Shown here: positions 1 to 9,816 of the stretch, in pieces
Numbering within the stretch: the stretch's first letter is position 1
How the letters are laid out: every line of letters begins with the position of its first letter
NCBI RefSeq assembly: GCF_014696675.1
Contig: NZ_JACJQN010000011.1
Span: 1 to 64,000, forward strand
Origin: Phormidium tenue FACHB-1052
GTDB lineage: Bacteria; Cyanobacteriota; Cyanobacteriia; Phormidesmidales; Phormidesmidaceae
Direction of reading: 5' to 3'
Length of the DNA stretch: 64,000 nt
The notes under the pieces: generated by a model
What the model saw: only the letters and a program-made list of their open reading frames with translations
The model's database searches: none
What the model was told of the DNA's origin: nothing
Translations under genes and position numbers: made by a program

Positions 1-1
1 C

Positions 2-49
2 CAGGGGCAATCTGTGGCTGAGGTCCTGGAGGTGCTGATGCCTGCTTAG
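2..49 (+). CDS. C-terminal end of an upstream gene (partial)
   Basis: Reading from base 2 gives a short open segment ending QSVAEVLEVLMPA and a TAG stop at 47-49. Codon choice (GAG, CTG, GTG) resembles the real genes nearby. Only 15 residues are visible, so the product cannot be named. It could also be chance open frame at the window edge. Confidence 0.35.
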   Translation, partial: QGQSVAEVLEVLMPA

Positions 50-573
50 ACTCGATAACTCTGCCCCGAAGTAGCCCTTCAGGCTAACCTTCCAAGTCGT
101 GTCCTGATGCTGTTTTGGGCATCAACCTCTCCGCGCACCCTGGCGAGCGGCCCCAGCCCGTTAAACAGCGCTACGCTTAACAAGTGCCAGGTGAGAGCTG
201 TTTACTAAAAACTACGGTCTTTAGCGCCTCATTCTCCACAAATCTTTTGATTATGTAGCGCGTTTGTCTTTTTTGAGAGACAACCCGCCCGTACATTTAT
301 TTGAATAGTCCTATTACGCCACCTGAACTTCGTTTGGGGCTGCGATTCCATCAAAAATCGCTTTGCGGATCGCCAGGGTGTTGACCTTTAAAGAGCCCCA
401 GCAAACCGATTTTGAAATCGGGTAGTATCTAGCCTGCCCCAGCTAGATACTGCCCGACATGGCCAGAACAGAGCCTTTTTGAGCCTGATACTTGGCACCT
501 AGCCTGAACCGAGGCAAGTATAGCCAAGACTTAAAGATTAATTTGGACGCACGTTTAGGGAATTTTACACACC
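50..573. other. Intergenic region without a recognised gene
   Basis: This 524-base stretch holds no convincing gene. It contains one imperfect inverted repeat (419-456) and AT-rich patches that may carry the promoter of the gene at 574. A short open segment on the minus strand, ending at the TAA of 314-316, lacks a start codon and was not accepted. Confidence 0.5.
419..456. repeat. Imperfect inverted repeat upstream of the receiver-like gene
   Basis: The arms CGGGTAGTATCTAG (419-432) and CTAGATACTGCCCG (443-456) pair over 14 bases with one mismatch around a 10-base loop. No T-run follows on either strand, so this is not a classic terminator. It may be an operator or an RNA hairpin in a leader. 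Confidence 0.5.
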
Positions 574-1374
574 GTGGATGCACCGCAGAAGCTGGCCTTT
601 ATTGTTCAATCTAACCGCTTGCAGGGGCTGATGTGGCAGGCACTCCTAAAATCCCAAAAGCTGGCCGTCATTCTAGAACCTGCCAAAGGCGACCTAGCCG
701 ACTGCATTAGCCAAATAGCCAGCGCTGGGCTGACTTTGCCCGATGTCATTGTGCTAGACGCCGAAGCTGCGGAGCTTAACCCCTACGAGTTTTGCCGGTG
801 GTGCCGCACCACCTTCCCCACCATGCAGATTTTTCTGACCCGCTGTCGGCAGTTGCACATCACTGATACTGAGCGGCGCTGGGCCAAGCAACAGGGAGCC
901 ACCGACTTTCTCTGCGGGTTTGATCGCGACACCCTAATGAGCGGTGCCACCGACAATGTCAAACGCATCTTGACTACCCTTGACTACCCTTTTCTCAACG
1001 AGAAGACGCTACTCACGGTGCTGCTCAATATTCGTCGTCAGTTGAGTACCACCCAGTCTCCTAAAGCCCCCGCCAGCCGCCCAGAGCGCGCTCAAGCTAA
1101 CGGTGCTGGACTCACCCTAGCTACTGCTAAGTCGTCTCCAGATGCGCCCGCTACCCCAGCGAGTCAGCCTGTGACCCCCGATCTGCTCAACGATGTTGAT
1201 TGGGTCACGTCTGGGCTCAACGCTCTGGGCAATGGGCTGGCTCGTAAGGCTGCTAAAGAGTCGTTTACACCCCCGCCAGCGGTTAAGTCGAGTGCGCTAC
1301 CCAAACCCTCGCCCACCGATAAGAAACTAGCTGATGGTAGTACTGTGCGCCGCTACCGTGGAGTGGTTTACTAG
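574..1374 (+). CDS. Receiver-like protein of unknown function
   Basis: The product is 266 residues from a GTG start. The first ~135 residues look like a divergent response-regulator receiver fold: a hydrophobic first strand, then PDVIVLDAEA where the phospho-accepting Asp would sit, then a third strand (TMQIFLTRC). The middle (about 145-240) is rich in Ala, Pro and Ser and probably disordered. The last residues, RRYRGVVY, resemble the Y-R-G motif of cyanobacterial DUF4278 proteins. There is no DNA-binding output domain, so if it signals it would do so through partners. It stands alone, facing topA. It could be a degenerate receiver that is not phosphorylated. The family assignment is inference from fold-like pattern only. 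Confidence 0.55.
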   Translation: MDAPQKLAFIVQSNRLQGLMWQALLKSQKLAVILEPAKGDLADCISQIASAGLTLPDVIVLDAEAAELNPYEFCRWCRTTFPTMQIFLTRCRQLHITDTERRWAKQQGATDFLCGFDRDTLMSGATDNVKRILTTLDYPFLNEKTLLTVLLNIRRQLSTTQSPKAPASRPERAQANGAGLTLATAKSSPDAPATPASQPVTPDLLNDVDWVTSGLNALGNGLARKAAKESFTPPPAVKSSALPKPSPTDKKLADGSTVRRYRGVVY

Positions 1375-1495
1375 CGCCAGTAACGATGGCTGAGGCTGCG
1401 CGCAGACGGCTCAGAGAATTTTGCTCCGATCTTCAGCCTGAAGATTGCACTGACCGTTGAAGTTTGTCGTAGTCGTAACTGATGTCAACTTAAAC

Positions 1496-1530
1496 AAACC
1501 TGGCGGAGATAGGCTCATTTCCGCCAGTTT
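1496..1530. terminator. Candidate bidirectional terminator between the receiver-like gene and topA
   Basis: An 8-bp perfect stem, CTGGCGGA (1500-1507) with TCCGCCAG (1520-1527), is flanked by AAAC on the left and TTT on the right. It lies between two convergent genes, so it can serve both. On the minus strand it is followed by GTTTGTTT. Confidence 0.55.
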
Positions 1531-1555
1531 CGTTCAGCTCATCTAATTGTCTCGA

Positions 1556-4324
1556 CTAAGCGTCGCTCTCAGGAGAAGGGTCTGCTTTTTTAGCCGCAGA
1601 CTTGGCAGTCGATTTTCGGGTTGTAGTCTTTGTCGTCTTCGAGGTTGCGGCTTTTTTCGTGCCCGTGGACGACTTGGCGGTGGTGGCTTTAGTCGTTTTC
1701 TTGGCCCCGCTGGCTTTGCTGGCCGCCGCTGTCTTGGTGGTGCGCGAGGTAGTGGTTTTGCCCTTGCCGCCCTTGCCTTTTTTGGTCGAGGCCTTGGCGT
1801 TAATCCAGCTAAGGGCTTCCTCTAGGGTGACGGCATCAACCTCGACCCCTTCGGGCACTGAGGCATTGACCTTGCCGTGCTTGACGTAGAGGCCGTAGGG
1901 GCCATTGAACACCGCCACCTGCTCATTGTCGTCGGGGTGGGCACCCAGTTCTTTGAGCGGATCGACCTTCTTGCGACCGCGTCCGGCCTTGGGCTGGGCT
2001 AGCAGCTCTAACGCCCGCTCAAGGGTGACGGTGAGCACGTCGTCGTCGCCCTTGAGGGAACGATAGTCGCGGCCCTCTTTGCCCTGATCGTGGACAATGT
2101 AGGGGCCAAAGCGGCCCTGACCAGCTTTGATAGACTTGCCCGTTTCTGGGTGGGCACCCAGGTTACGGGGAAGCTGCAGCAGCCCCACCGCCATTTCCAG
2201 GGTGACGGCCTCGATCTGAGTGCCCTTAGGCAGCGAAGCCCGCTTGGGGTTAGGGTTGTCGTCGGTGGGTTCGCCGAGCTGTACATAGGGGCCGTAGGGG
2301 CCAATGCGTAGAAAGATCGGTTCCCCAGTGTCGGGGTGCAGGCCCACTTTGTCAGGGCCTTCGACCTTCTGCTTAATGATGCGCTCGATCTGCTCGGCGT
2401 CGAGGTCGGCGGGGGGCACATCGGCGGGGATGGAGGCCTTCACCGACTCTTCGCCGGTGCCGATTTCGACGTAGGGGCCGTAGCGGCCAATGCGGATTTT
2501 GGCGTCGAGATCGTCGAGCAGCACGGTGCGGGCAGCGGTGGGGTCGATCTGGGTTTCGCGCTCCTGCACCAGGGTCTCTAGGCCCTTGTCCCCAGAGTAA
2601 AACGCCTTGAGGTACGGCAACCATTCGACTTCGCCCGTGGAAATGTCGTCGAGGGTCTGCTCCATGCGGGCGGTAAAGTGCACATCCACCAGGTCGGGGA
2701 AGTTTTGCTCTAGCAGCTCGGTCACGGCAAAGGCCGTGAAGGTGGGGATCAGGCTGTTGTTGACTAGGTTGACGTAGCCGCGATCGATGATCGTGCTGAT
2801 GACGGTGGCATAGGTGCTAGGTCGGCCAATGCCTTCGCTCTCTAGGGTTTTGACCAGGGTGGCCTCGGTGTAGCGGGCGGGGGGCTGGGTTTCGTGGCCG
2901 ATCGCCTCCAAATCCGTACAGTTGAGAGCGTCGCCGATGGCCAGCGTGGGCAGCAGCACCTCCTGGTCTTCGATCGCCGCATCGGGGTCGTCAGAGCCTT
3001 CTACGTAGGCTCGAAAGAAGCCGGGGAAATCAATGCGCTTGCCGGTGGCGCGGAAGAGGGCGTTTTCGACCTCAATGGAGGCGGTGATGTTGGTTTGGCG
3101 AGCCTCGGCCATCTGGCTGGCTACGGTGCGCTTCCAGATCAGGTCGTAGAGGGAGGCTTCGCGCCCCGTTAATCCCGTTTCTTTGGGGGTTCTAAAGGTG
3201 CTGCCAGCGGGGCGAATGGCCTCGTGCGCTTCCTGGGCACCCTTCGACTTGGTAGCGTACTGGCGGGGTTTGGGGCTGAGGTAGTCGGTGCCGTACTTGG
3301 TGGTAACACAGGCGCGGGCGGCGGCGATCGCCTGCTCCGACAGGTGTACCGAGTCGGTACGCATGTAGGTGATGTAGCCCTGCTCGTAGAGATTTTGGGC
3401 CACCCGCATCGTGTCGCGAGCCGAGAGCCGCAGCTTGCGGTTGGCCTCCTGCTGGAGTGTAGAGGTGGTAAAGGGGGGGTAGGGCTTACGGGTGTTGGGT
3501 CGCTCTTCCAGGTTGCTGACCGTCCACAGACCCGCTTGCAGGCGGGTTTGCAGCTCGCGGGCCTGGGGTTCGTCGAGCAGCACGACGTCACGGCCCTCGG
3601 CGACGCGACCGGTGGCTTCGTCAAAGTCGCTGCCATTGGCCAGGCGGGTGCCGCCCAGGGAGTAGAGCTTGGCCTCAAAGGCGTTCTTATCCTTCAGCAG
3701 GCTGGCCTTGAGATCCCAGTAGGAGCCTCGGCGGAAGGCGCGGCGCTCTTGCTCGCGCTTGACCACCACCTTGACGGCCACCGACTGCACCCGACCGGCG
3801 GACAAGCCGCCAGCAATTTTTTTCCACAGCAGGGGCGAGAGGGTGTAGCCCACCAGGCGGTCTAAAATGCGACGAGTTTCCTGGGCGTGAACCAGCTGAC
3901 TGTCGATGTCGCGGCAGTTGTTGAGGGAGGCCTGAATCGCTTCCTGGGTAATTTCGTGGAACACCATGCGCCGGGTGGGCACCTTGGGGTTGAGCACCTG
4001 GAGCAGATGCCAGCTAATGCTTTCGCCTTCGCGGTCTTCGTCAGTGGCCAGGAGAAGCTCATCAGCGTTTTCAAGAGCGTCTTTGAGGGTTTTGACGACC
4101 TTTTTCTTGTCGCTGGGCACGATGTACAGCGGGGCGAAATCATCCTCGGGATTGACCCCGAGCTGAGCCCACTTTTCGCCCTTGACGTTGGCGGGAATCT
4201 CGCTGGCCGATCGCGGCAGGTCGCGCACGTGCCCCATAGACGCCTCAACCCGGTACCCCGATGGCAGGTAGTTGCGAATCGTTTTAGCCTTGGTGGGTGA
4301 CTCGACAATGACAAGGGTTGACAT
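1556..4324 (-). CDS. topA: DNA topoisomerase I
   Basis: A type IA topoisomerase that relaxes negative supercoils by passing strands through a transient single-strand break. The 922-residue product starts with a TOPRIM domain: Glu8 in VIVESPTKA and the acidic pair in TDEDREGE (Asp95, Asp97). The catalytic tyrosine is Tyr320 in [19 protein letters not shown] and [10 protein letters not shown] are also typical of the family. After ~residue 590 come several C-terminal topoisomerase repeats without zinc-finger cysteines (for example [29 protein letters not shown]), as is usual in cyanobacteria. The last ~60 residues are a Lys/Thr/Ala-rich basic tail likely to bind DNA. The ATG at 4324 gives the standard family N-terminus. 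It is transcribed alone, divergently from ndhB. Confidence 0.97.
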   Translation of the reverse strand: MSTLVIVESPTKAKTIRNYLPSGYRVEASMGHVRDLPRSASEIPANVKGEKWAQLGVNPEDDFAPLYIVPSDKKKVVKTLKDALENADELLLATDEDREGESISWHLLQVLNPKVPTRRMVFHEITQEAIQASLNNCRDIDSQLVHAQETRRILDRLVGYTLSPLLWKKIAGGLSAGRVQSVAVKVVVKREQERRAFRRGSYWDLKASLLKDKNAFEAKLYSLGGTRLANGSDFDEATGRVAEGRDVVLLDEPQARELQTRLQAGLWTVSNLEERPNTRKPYPPFTTSTLQQEANRKLRLSARDTMRVAQNLYEQGYITYMRTDSVHLSEQAIAAARACVTTKYGTDYLSPKPRQYATKSKGAQEAHEAIRPAGSTFRTPKETGLTGREASLYDLIWKRTVASQMAEARQTNITASIEVENALFRATGKRIDFPGFFRAYVEGSDDPDAAIEDQEVLLPTLAIGDALNCTDLEAIGHETQPPARYTEATLVKTLESEGIGRPSTYATVISTIIDRGYVNLVNNSLIPTFTAFAVTELLEQNFPDLVDVHFTARMEQTLDDISTGEVEWLPYLKAFYSGDKGLETLVQERETQIDPTAARTVLLDDLDAKIRIGRYGPYVEIGTGEESVKASIPADVPPADLDAEQIERIIKQKVEGPDKVGLHPDTGEPIFLRIGPYGPYVQLGEPTDDNPNPKRASLPKGTQIEAVTLEMAVGLLQLPRNLGAHPETGKSIKAGQGRFGPYIVHDQGKEGRDYRSLKGDDDVLTVTLERALELLAQPKAGRGRKKVDPLKELGAHPDDNEQVAVFNGPYGLYVKHGKVNASVPEGVEVDAVTLEEALSWINAKASTKKGKGGKGKTTTSRTTKTAAASKASGAKKTTKATTAKSSTGTKKAATSKTTKTTTRKSTAKSAAKKADPSPESDA

Positions 4325-4817
4325 AGGTCTGCTGGCGCTTCGGTGGTAATCGTTAGCAATCGCGGGCGGGCTCGGTAACCTACAGCTTTATAGCGGGTTT
4401 TGGCAAACCTTATCTATATAGTTTGCGGCGCAGGTGTAGTGGCCAGATGATCAACACTGTACTGCACACCTACCGAACTGCTGGTGTGTTTAGCCATGAA
4501 AACTTAATCATTGGAGGCTTCTAACAGGGCTTAGGGTTAAAAAAAATGCCATAAGCTACATAAATAGATCATTCCGCTGGCGATCGTCTAGCCCTGCCCA
4601 AACTGCGGCTGAGGGAAGGGGGAGAGCAAAGTTCTCTGGTCGGAGGGCTGCGATCGCGTTACCATCGGCCCAGGGCACGCCATCAATTCTCTCGCATTTG
4701 GAGTGGAATTGGGGCGACGGGTGATCGTCAACCTGAGGATGATCATTGAGTCTTAGCTCTGGTCACCGTACGGTTGACCTGGTACGGTAAAAAATAATCT
4801 TGCGGGAAAAAGAACCC
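4325..4817. other. Divergent promoter region between topA and ndhB
   Basis: This 493-base gap separates the starts of topA (minus) and ndhB (plus), so it must hold both promoters. It has AT-rich patches near 4400-4420 and 4535-4570, and no gene that I can support. No operator or riboswitch was recognised. Confidence 0.5.
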
Positions 4818-6371
4818 ATGGATCTCGTCAACCTCGGGGCACAGCTCAACGCTGGCACTATCTGGCCAGAGGCCGTTCTGGTAGTCACGATCTTGGTGAT
4901 TTTGGTCGGCGATCTGATCCAGGGTCGGTCGTCCTCGGCCTGGACGCCCTATGCCGCCATGGCTGGGGGCCTGGGAGCGGTAGTCGCCCTGGTGTTGCAG
5001 TGGTCAATGGTCAACCCTATCGGCTTCATCGGAGCCTTTAACGCTGACGATTTGAGCATTGTGTTTCGCGGCATTATCGCCCTGTCTGCGGTGGTGACAG
5101 TGCCGATGGCGATTCGATACGTCGAGCAGTCGGGCACCTCTCTGGCCGAATTTCTGGTAATTTTGCTCACCGCTACCCTGGGAGGCATGTTTCTCTCGGG
5201 GGCCAGCGAGCTGGTAATGATTTTTGTTGCCCTAGAAACCCTTAGTATTTCGTCGTACCTGCTGACCGGCTATATGAAGCGCGACCCCCGCTCCAATGAG
5301 GCGGCGCTCAAGTACCTGTTGATTGGGGCGGCGAGTTCGGCAATTTTCCTCTACGGCTCGTCTCTGCTGTACGGTCTTTCTGGGGGCGAGACTCGGCTGG
5401 ATGCGATCGCATCCAACATCGTCGGCGATGGCACCCAGGCCCCCATTGGCCTAGTGGTTGCCCTGGTGTTCGTGATTGCTGGTATTGCCTTCAAAATTGC
5501 CGCTGTTCCCTTCCACCAGTGGACTCCTGACGTGTACGAAGGCTCTCCAACCCCAGTGGTAGCCTTTCTGTCGGTGGGTTCTAAGACCGCTGGCTTCGCC
5601 CTCGCCATCCGTCTGCTAGTCACCGCCTTTCCCCTGGTGTCCGAGCAGTGGCATTTTGTCTTCACCGCCCTAGCCATTCTCAGCATGGTGCTGGGCAACG
5701 TGGTGGCCCTGGCGCAAACCAGCATGAAGCGCCTGCTGGCCTACTCCTCCATCGGCCAGGCCGGATTTTTGATGATCGGTCTGGTGGTAGACACCGACGC
5801 AGGTTACGCCAGCATGCTCTACTACCTGCTGGTCTACCTGTTCATGAACCTGGGCGGCTTCACCTGCGTGATCTTGTTCTCGCTGCGCACGGGCACTGAC
5901 CAAATCAGTGAGTACGGTGGCCTCTACCAAAAAGACCCCCTGCTCACTCTGGGGCTTAGCATTTGCCTCCTTTCCTTAGGGGGCATTCCGCCCATGGCTG
6001 GGTTCTTTGGCAAAATCTACATTTTCTGGGCGGGTTGGCAGGCCGGTGCCTATGGTCTGGTGTTGGTTGGCTTGGTGACCAGCGTGATCTCCATTTATTA
6101 CTACATCCGCGTCATCAAGATGATGGTAGTTAAAGAACCCCAGGAAATGTCTGATGCGGTGAAGAACTACCCCGCTATTCGCTGGGATCTGCCGGGTCTG
6201 CGCCCTATGCAGGTGAGTCTGATTTTGGCGGTAGTGGCCACGTCTCTGGCGGGCATTTTGTCGAATCCCTTGTTTACCATCGCTAACAACGCGGTCATTC
6301 AGACCCCCATGTTGCAAAACCATGGTGCTCAGGTAGCTGTGAGCCCGATCGCCGACACTGCGCAGAACTAA
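4818..6371 (+). CDS. ndhB: NAD(P)H-quinone oxidoreductase subunit 2 (NDH-1 subunit N)
   Basis: A proton-pumping antiporter-like membrane subunit of the thylakoid NDH-1 complex, which passes electrons from ferredoxin to plastoquinone in respiration and cyclic flow. The ATG at 4818 gives [18 protein letters not shown], the usual family start. A TTG six codons upstream is in frame but less likely. The 517 residues form about 14 membrane helices. Conserved stretches include [50 protein letters not shown] and [12 protein letters not shown], which carry the conserved Lys and Glu residues of the proton channel. The gene is single and ends in a strong hairpin. ndhD1 and ndhF1 lie 29 kb away. Confidence 0.96.
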   Translation: MDLVNLGAQLNAGTIWPEAVLVVTILVILVGDLIQGRSSSAWTPYAAMAGGLGAVVALVLQWSMVNPIGFIGAFNADDLSIVFRGIIALSAVVTVPMAIRYVEQSGTSLAEFLVILLTATLGGMFLSGASELVMIFVALETLSISSYLLTGYMKRDPRSNEAALKYLLIGAASSAIFLYGSSLLYGLSGGETRLDAIASNIVGDGTQAPIGLVVALVFVIAGIAFKIAAVPFHQWTPDVYEGSPTPVVAFLSVGSKTAGFALAIRLLVTAFPLVSEQWHFVFTALAILSMVLGNVVALAQTSMKRLLAYSSIGQAGFLMIGLVVDTDAGYASMLYYLLVYLFMNLGGFTCVILFSLRTGTDQISEYGGLYQKDPLLTLGLSICLLSLGGIPPMAGFFGKIYIFWAGWQAGAYGLVLVGLVTSVISIYYYIRVIKMMVVKEPQEMSDAVKNYPAIRWDLPGLRPMQVSLILAVVATSLAGILSNPLFTIANNAVIQTPMLQNHGAQVAVSPIADTAQN

Positions 6372-6389
6372 GGCGTGAAGGTCAGGGCG

Positions 6390-6426
6390 CAAGGGGTCAA
6401 GGATAGAGCACATCCTTGGCCCCTTG
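6390..6426. terminator. Terminator after ndhB
   Basis: A 15-bp stem with one G-T pair, CAAGGGGTCAAGGAT (6390-6404) and ATCCTTGGCCCCTTG (6412-6426), closes a 7-base loop and is followed by GTTTTAA. It starts 19 bases after the ndhB stop and could also stop transcription arriving from the convergent GAF gene. Confidence 0.75.
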
Positions 6427-6585
6427 GTTTTAAAGCCTCAGGCACTCCTAGCGATCGCTTTGTCTAGACCTTGGATACCAGATTCGGACAGTAGCGCTGC
6501 CGGTTGTAAAGCCTCTGCTTTTAAAACAAGGTGAGACAGCGCTCTAGCCGGTATCTATTGCGCGCCTAATTTTGCCGAATTGGCA

Positions 6586-9432
6586 TCAAGTTGGACTCAT
6601 GGAGCTAGCTTCTGTGGGTGTTACTAAACTGAGCTGCGGCTTGGGTTTGTGCTGATCAGAATAGGCAGCGAGGGGCAGCAGCAGTCGGCTGTGGGTGCGA
6701 CCATCATCAAGGATCGAAAAGCTAATTTCGCCCCCCAACTGAGCGATCAGCAGTTTGCAGATGGCTAGATGCAGCCCCGGCGGGCCGTCTAGCGTTGAGG
6801 GCGCCAGCACGTCGGCAGGATGGCTCTGATTGAGTTCTTCGAGCAGACGCGGTGGGCACTGGCCGTCGTCGGTGACCGACAGCTCGACCCAATCGAGGTT
6901 GAGCACCCGGCACCAGAGGTCAATGCGCCCGCCCACTGGAGAGCGGTTGCAGGCGGCTGTCATCACCTCGAAGAGAATCAGCTCTAGCTTGAGCATGTCG
7001 CCAGCCAGCACAACATTGCTCTCGTTGTGCACCTTAGACCAGAGCTGACGGGCTTCTAAGATTGGGTTGACCCGCTCAATTAGGCGGTTGAGCAGGCTAA
7101 TTAATGGCATGGTCTGGTGCTGCGGGTTTAGCTGCCAGCGTTCGCCCACTAGAACGGTTTCGGTGTTTTCTATCACAGCGGCAAGCTGATCGTGGAGCAG
7201 CTGAAGCTCACCTGCGATCGCCGTGTCCTTAACCTGGAGCTGGGCGAGATTTTGGGTCGTCTGCCCTAGCACTCGGTAGAGATCCTCCAGGCGGTGGTGT
7301 TTGTACCAGTTGAGATTTTCGAGATCCTGGCGCTGCTGAGTCAGCATTGTCGTCATAGCCAGGTGCCGTCGCGACCAGGCGAGCTGGCTGGTGAGCAGCT
7401 TAAAGATAGTGAGGTGGTGGTTAGCCCACTGTCGGTGGGCAGGCGATACGGCGACTACCACGCCGGTAACCACATGGGATGGAGCCGTTCTCAAAGCGGT
7501 AATGAGCAGGCGGCTGCCCAACGGCGCAATAAACCAGTCGGTCGTCTCGGTGGGCAGCTCATTGACCGTCAGGGGCAGCATGCCGTCGGTCTGAAGCGCC
7601 CAATTAATTACGGCGTCGGATCCCACCGGAATCGGATGGTTGCTCTTAACGCTGACGCTGGTATCTTGGCTGACGAATTGGGTGACGGTAGCGGTGGGGC
7701 TACCGGGCTGCCAGCTCAGCAGCAGCACTGCCGACCCGTGCAGCAACTGCATGACGTGCTGGAGGGTGGTTTGCTCAAGCTGGTCGGGGTGCAGCCCTTT
7801 GTGCAGCGCCTGCAAGCCCCACTGAATCGATTCGTAGATGTGCTGTTGCTGGTCGAGCTGGCGCTGGAGCTGCCACTGGTGCAAAATCACGCCGATTTGT
7901 CGGGCTACGGCCTCAAATAGGGACTGCTCAGTCGTGGTCCACTGGCGGCTCATGGTGTCGCAGATCAGCACCATGCCCTCGGGGGCGTTGCCGGGGGCCA
8001 CGTTGCCCACCAGCACCGCCTGGGCACCCAGCTCTAGCAGGGACGGTCGCCAGGCCATGAGCTTGAGATCGTGGGAGAGGTTGTCAATGCTGATGGCCGA
8101 AGGGCTGCGCTCGAGCATTTGCCAGTCGATATCATCGAGGCAGGGCCACAGCATCGGCACCCCCCGAGGTCGGCTGGCCTGGCTCTGAAAGCAGAGATCA
8201 TAGCCGTTGCGATCGGGGTTAAACAGCAGTACAAAAAATTGCTGAATGCTCAGTCGGTCTTGCAGCACTTCAAAACAGGTTTGTAGGGTGTGGTGCCAAT
8301 CGACATCGCCATGGATACCTTGGATAACGCCGGTGGTGAGATGCTGATCGAGCTCAGTTTGGCGCACGGTTTCTCTGGCGGTGGCGGCGGGTAGCGCCAC
8401 GGTGAGCAATTGTGCCGCGCCGATTAAAAACTGCTTTTCGGGCTCTTTCCAAATGCGAGGGGTGGTGCCCTCTACTGAGACAAAGCCCATCAGATCGCCC
8501 TGGCGGCTAATGGGGGCAATCATCAGAGATTCGGCCTTGAGCTGCTGCATCAGGCGATCGGAGATGATGGTTTTGAGGGCACCCTGGCTTTCGCCCACGA
8601 CCACGAGCTGCTGGTTACAAAGGGCCTGGTAGAGACCGCGCACCTCATCGACGGCAATGTGCAGCGATCGCTCGTCTTCGAGGGATGTAGGGCGGATGGC
8701 TAGCCCGGGTGTACGCTGCCAAAAGTAGTTGCCCTTAGGCTCAAACCAAAAGACGCGGGTGCGCTGGGGCGCAACAAACCGCTGGGTCTCGCGCACCACC
8801 TCCTTGAGTTGGCTATCGATATCGGGCAAGGTGCCCAGGCGGCCAATCAGAGCCAGCAGCGGTTGCTCAAGGCGCTTGGTCTGCTGCCGCTGCTGCTCAG
8901 ACTCAAACTGATGCAGCGCTTCGGCCAGTTCCCCCATGACAATGGCCAGGTAGGAGCGCTCCCCCAAGGAGGCGCTCTTGCCCCACTCAGACGACGCCAG
9001 CACCAGCAGGCCAAAGCACACGTCCTGCCGTTTGATCGGAAAGATAATGGCGCTTTGCAGGGCTAGCTGTTTGGCGATTGTGCCCCATTCCCCGGCGCGG
9101 ATTTCATTTTGCAGGTCGGCCACAATCAGGGGGCGCTGCTGCACCACCACTTGCTCCATCACATCCCCTGGGGTGAGGTTAATCATGGTGCGAATCAATC
9201 GCACCTGCTGGGGACTGTGGCAACCCTTGGTGACCAGGCGGTGGTTGATGCGATCGTACAGACCGACCCAGGCCACTTCAAAGTCCATCTCCTGGCGCAC
9301 ATGGTCGAGGGCCAGGGTCACCGCTTCTTCGGCGGTGGTGCTGCCCCGTAGCGTCTTGAGAATGCGCGACAGGGCCATAATTTGATGGTCATGCCGGTCA
9401 GAAGAAGAATCGTGGGGTTGGGATTGCGCCAT
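6586..9432 (-). CDS. Multi-GAF sensor protein with a C-terminal kinase-like ATPase domain
   Basis: The product is about 948 residues. I see at least three and probably four GAF-like modules: roughly residues 20-190, 195-355, 370-525 and 540-690. A helical stretch follows with NWYKHHRLEDLYR, then a domain resembling a histidine-kinase ATPase at about 790-920 (VELSVTDDGQCPP resembles an N/G1 box and PGLHLAICKLLIAQLGG a G2-type region). A standard H-box with His followed by Glu-x-x-x-Pro is not evident; the His residues in WYKHHR are the only phosphoacceptor candidates. It may be a degenerate kinase that signals by dimer rearrangement. No bilin-binding Cys is obvious. The ATG at 9432 is preferred over the in-frame TTG codons at 9444 and 9441; an AGGAG lies 13 bases upstream. 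Confidence 0.75.
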   Translation of the reverse strand: MAQSQPHDSSSDRHDHQIMALSRILKTLRGSTTAEEAVTLALDHVRQEMDFEVAWVGLYDRINHRLVTKGCHSPQQVRLIRTMINLTPGDVMEQVVVQQRPLIVADLQNEIRAGEWGTIAKQLALQSAIIFPIKRQDVCFGLLVLASSEWGKSASLGERSYLAIVMGELAEALHQFESEQQRQQTKRLEQPLLALIGRLGTLPDIDSQLKEVVRETQRFVAPQRTRVFWFEPKGNYFWQRTPGLAIRPTSLEDERSLHIAVDEVRGLYQALCNQQLVVVGESQGALKTIISDRLMQQLKAESLMIAPISRQGDLMGFVSVEGTTPRIWKEPEKQFLIGAAQLLTVALPAATARETVRQTELDQHLTTGVIQGIHGDVDWHHTLQTCFEVLQDRLSIQQFFVLLFNPDRNGYDLCFQSQASRPRGVPMLWPCLDDIDWQMLERSPSAISIDNLSHDLKLMAWRPSLLELGAQAVLVGNVAPGNAPEGMVLICDTMSRQWTTTEQSLFEAVARQIGVILHQWQLQRQLDQQQHIYESIQWGLQALHKGLHPDQLEQTTLQHVMQLLHGSAVLLLSWQPGSPTATVTQFVSQDTSVSVKSNHPIPVGSDAVINWALQTDGMLPLTVNELPTETTDWFIAPLGSRLLITALRTAPSHVVTGVVVAVSPAHRQWANHHLTIFKLLTSQLAWSRRHLAMTTMLTQQRQDLENLNWYKHHRLEDLYRVLGQTTQNLAQLQVKDTAIAGELQLLHDQLAAVIENTETVLVGERWQLNPQHQTMPLISLLNRLIERVNPILEARQLWSKVHNESNVVLAGDMLKLELILFEVMTAACNRSPVGGRIDLWCRVLNLDWVELSVTDDGQCPPRLLEELNQSHPADVLAPSTLDGPPGLHLAICKLLIAQLGGEISFSILDDGRTHSRLLLPLAAYSDQHKPKPQLSLVTPTEASSMSPT

Positions 9433-9628
9433 GGGCGTCAACAATCTCCTCGGTTGCAGGAAAGGGGGTTTGAAACAGATATCTGGCCCACCAGGCCGAT
9501 CCCTAGATGCCAGGGAGCTAACCGAGTCGCCGGGCTATCCCTCGGCCAGGATACTGGCTAGAGCCACAACCTGCCGAGTGCAGTGACTTGATCTCTGTAG
9601 ACTCCACCCAGATCTGCCAATTAGCCCT

Positions 9629-9648
9629 AGCAGCCATCCAGGGCTGCT
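9629..9648 (+). other. Hairpin in the region upstream of pyrD
   Basis: AGCAGCC (9629-9635) and GGCTGCT (9642-9648) form a perfect 7-bp stem with a 6-base loop, followed by TTAATAGG. It could be a weak terminator or attenuator before pyrD. The short T-run makes this uncertain. Confidence 0.35.
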
Positions 9649-9816
9649 TTAATAGGGAAAGCCAACCACAGACGACGCGGTGCTGCTAACCCAAAGACCG
9701 TTGACCATGTGCTCCTGGCGTGCTCCGTGATGCGCAGGCTATGGGCATCACCAGATCTCACCCCTAGCCAGAATATTAGTCTACCCGCTCTCTATTTGCA
9801 TACACCACTGCCGTTT

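Noticed and set aside
314-442. Minus-strand open segment without a start codon, ending NTLAIRKAIFDGIAAPNEVQ-VA
   Set aside because: Only about 43 codons between stops, no start codon and no homologue that I recognise; its left arm of the hairpin at 419-456 makes coding less likely.
1602-3865. Several plus-strand open frames inside topA
   Set aside because: Long antisense frames are common in G+C-rich coding DNA; topA is unambiguous on the minus strand.
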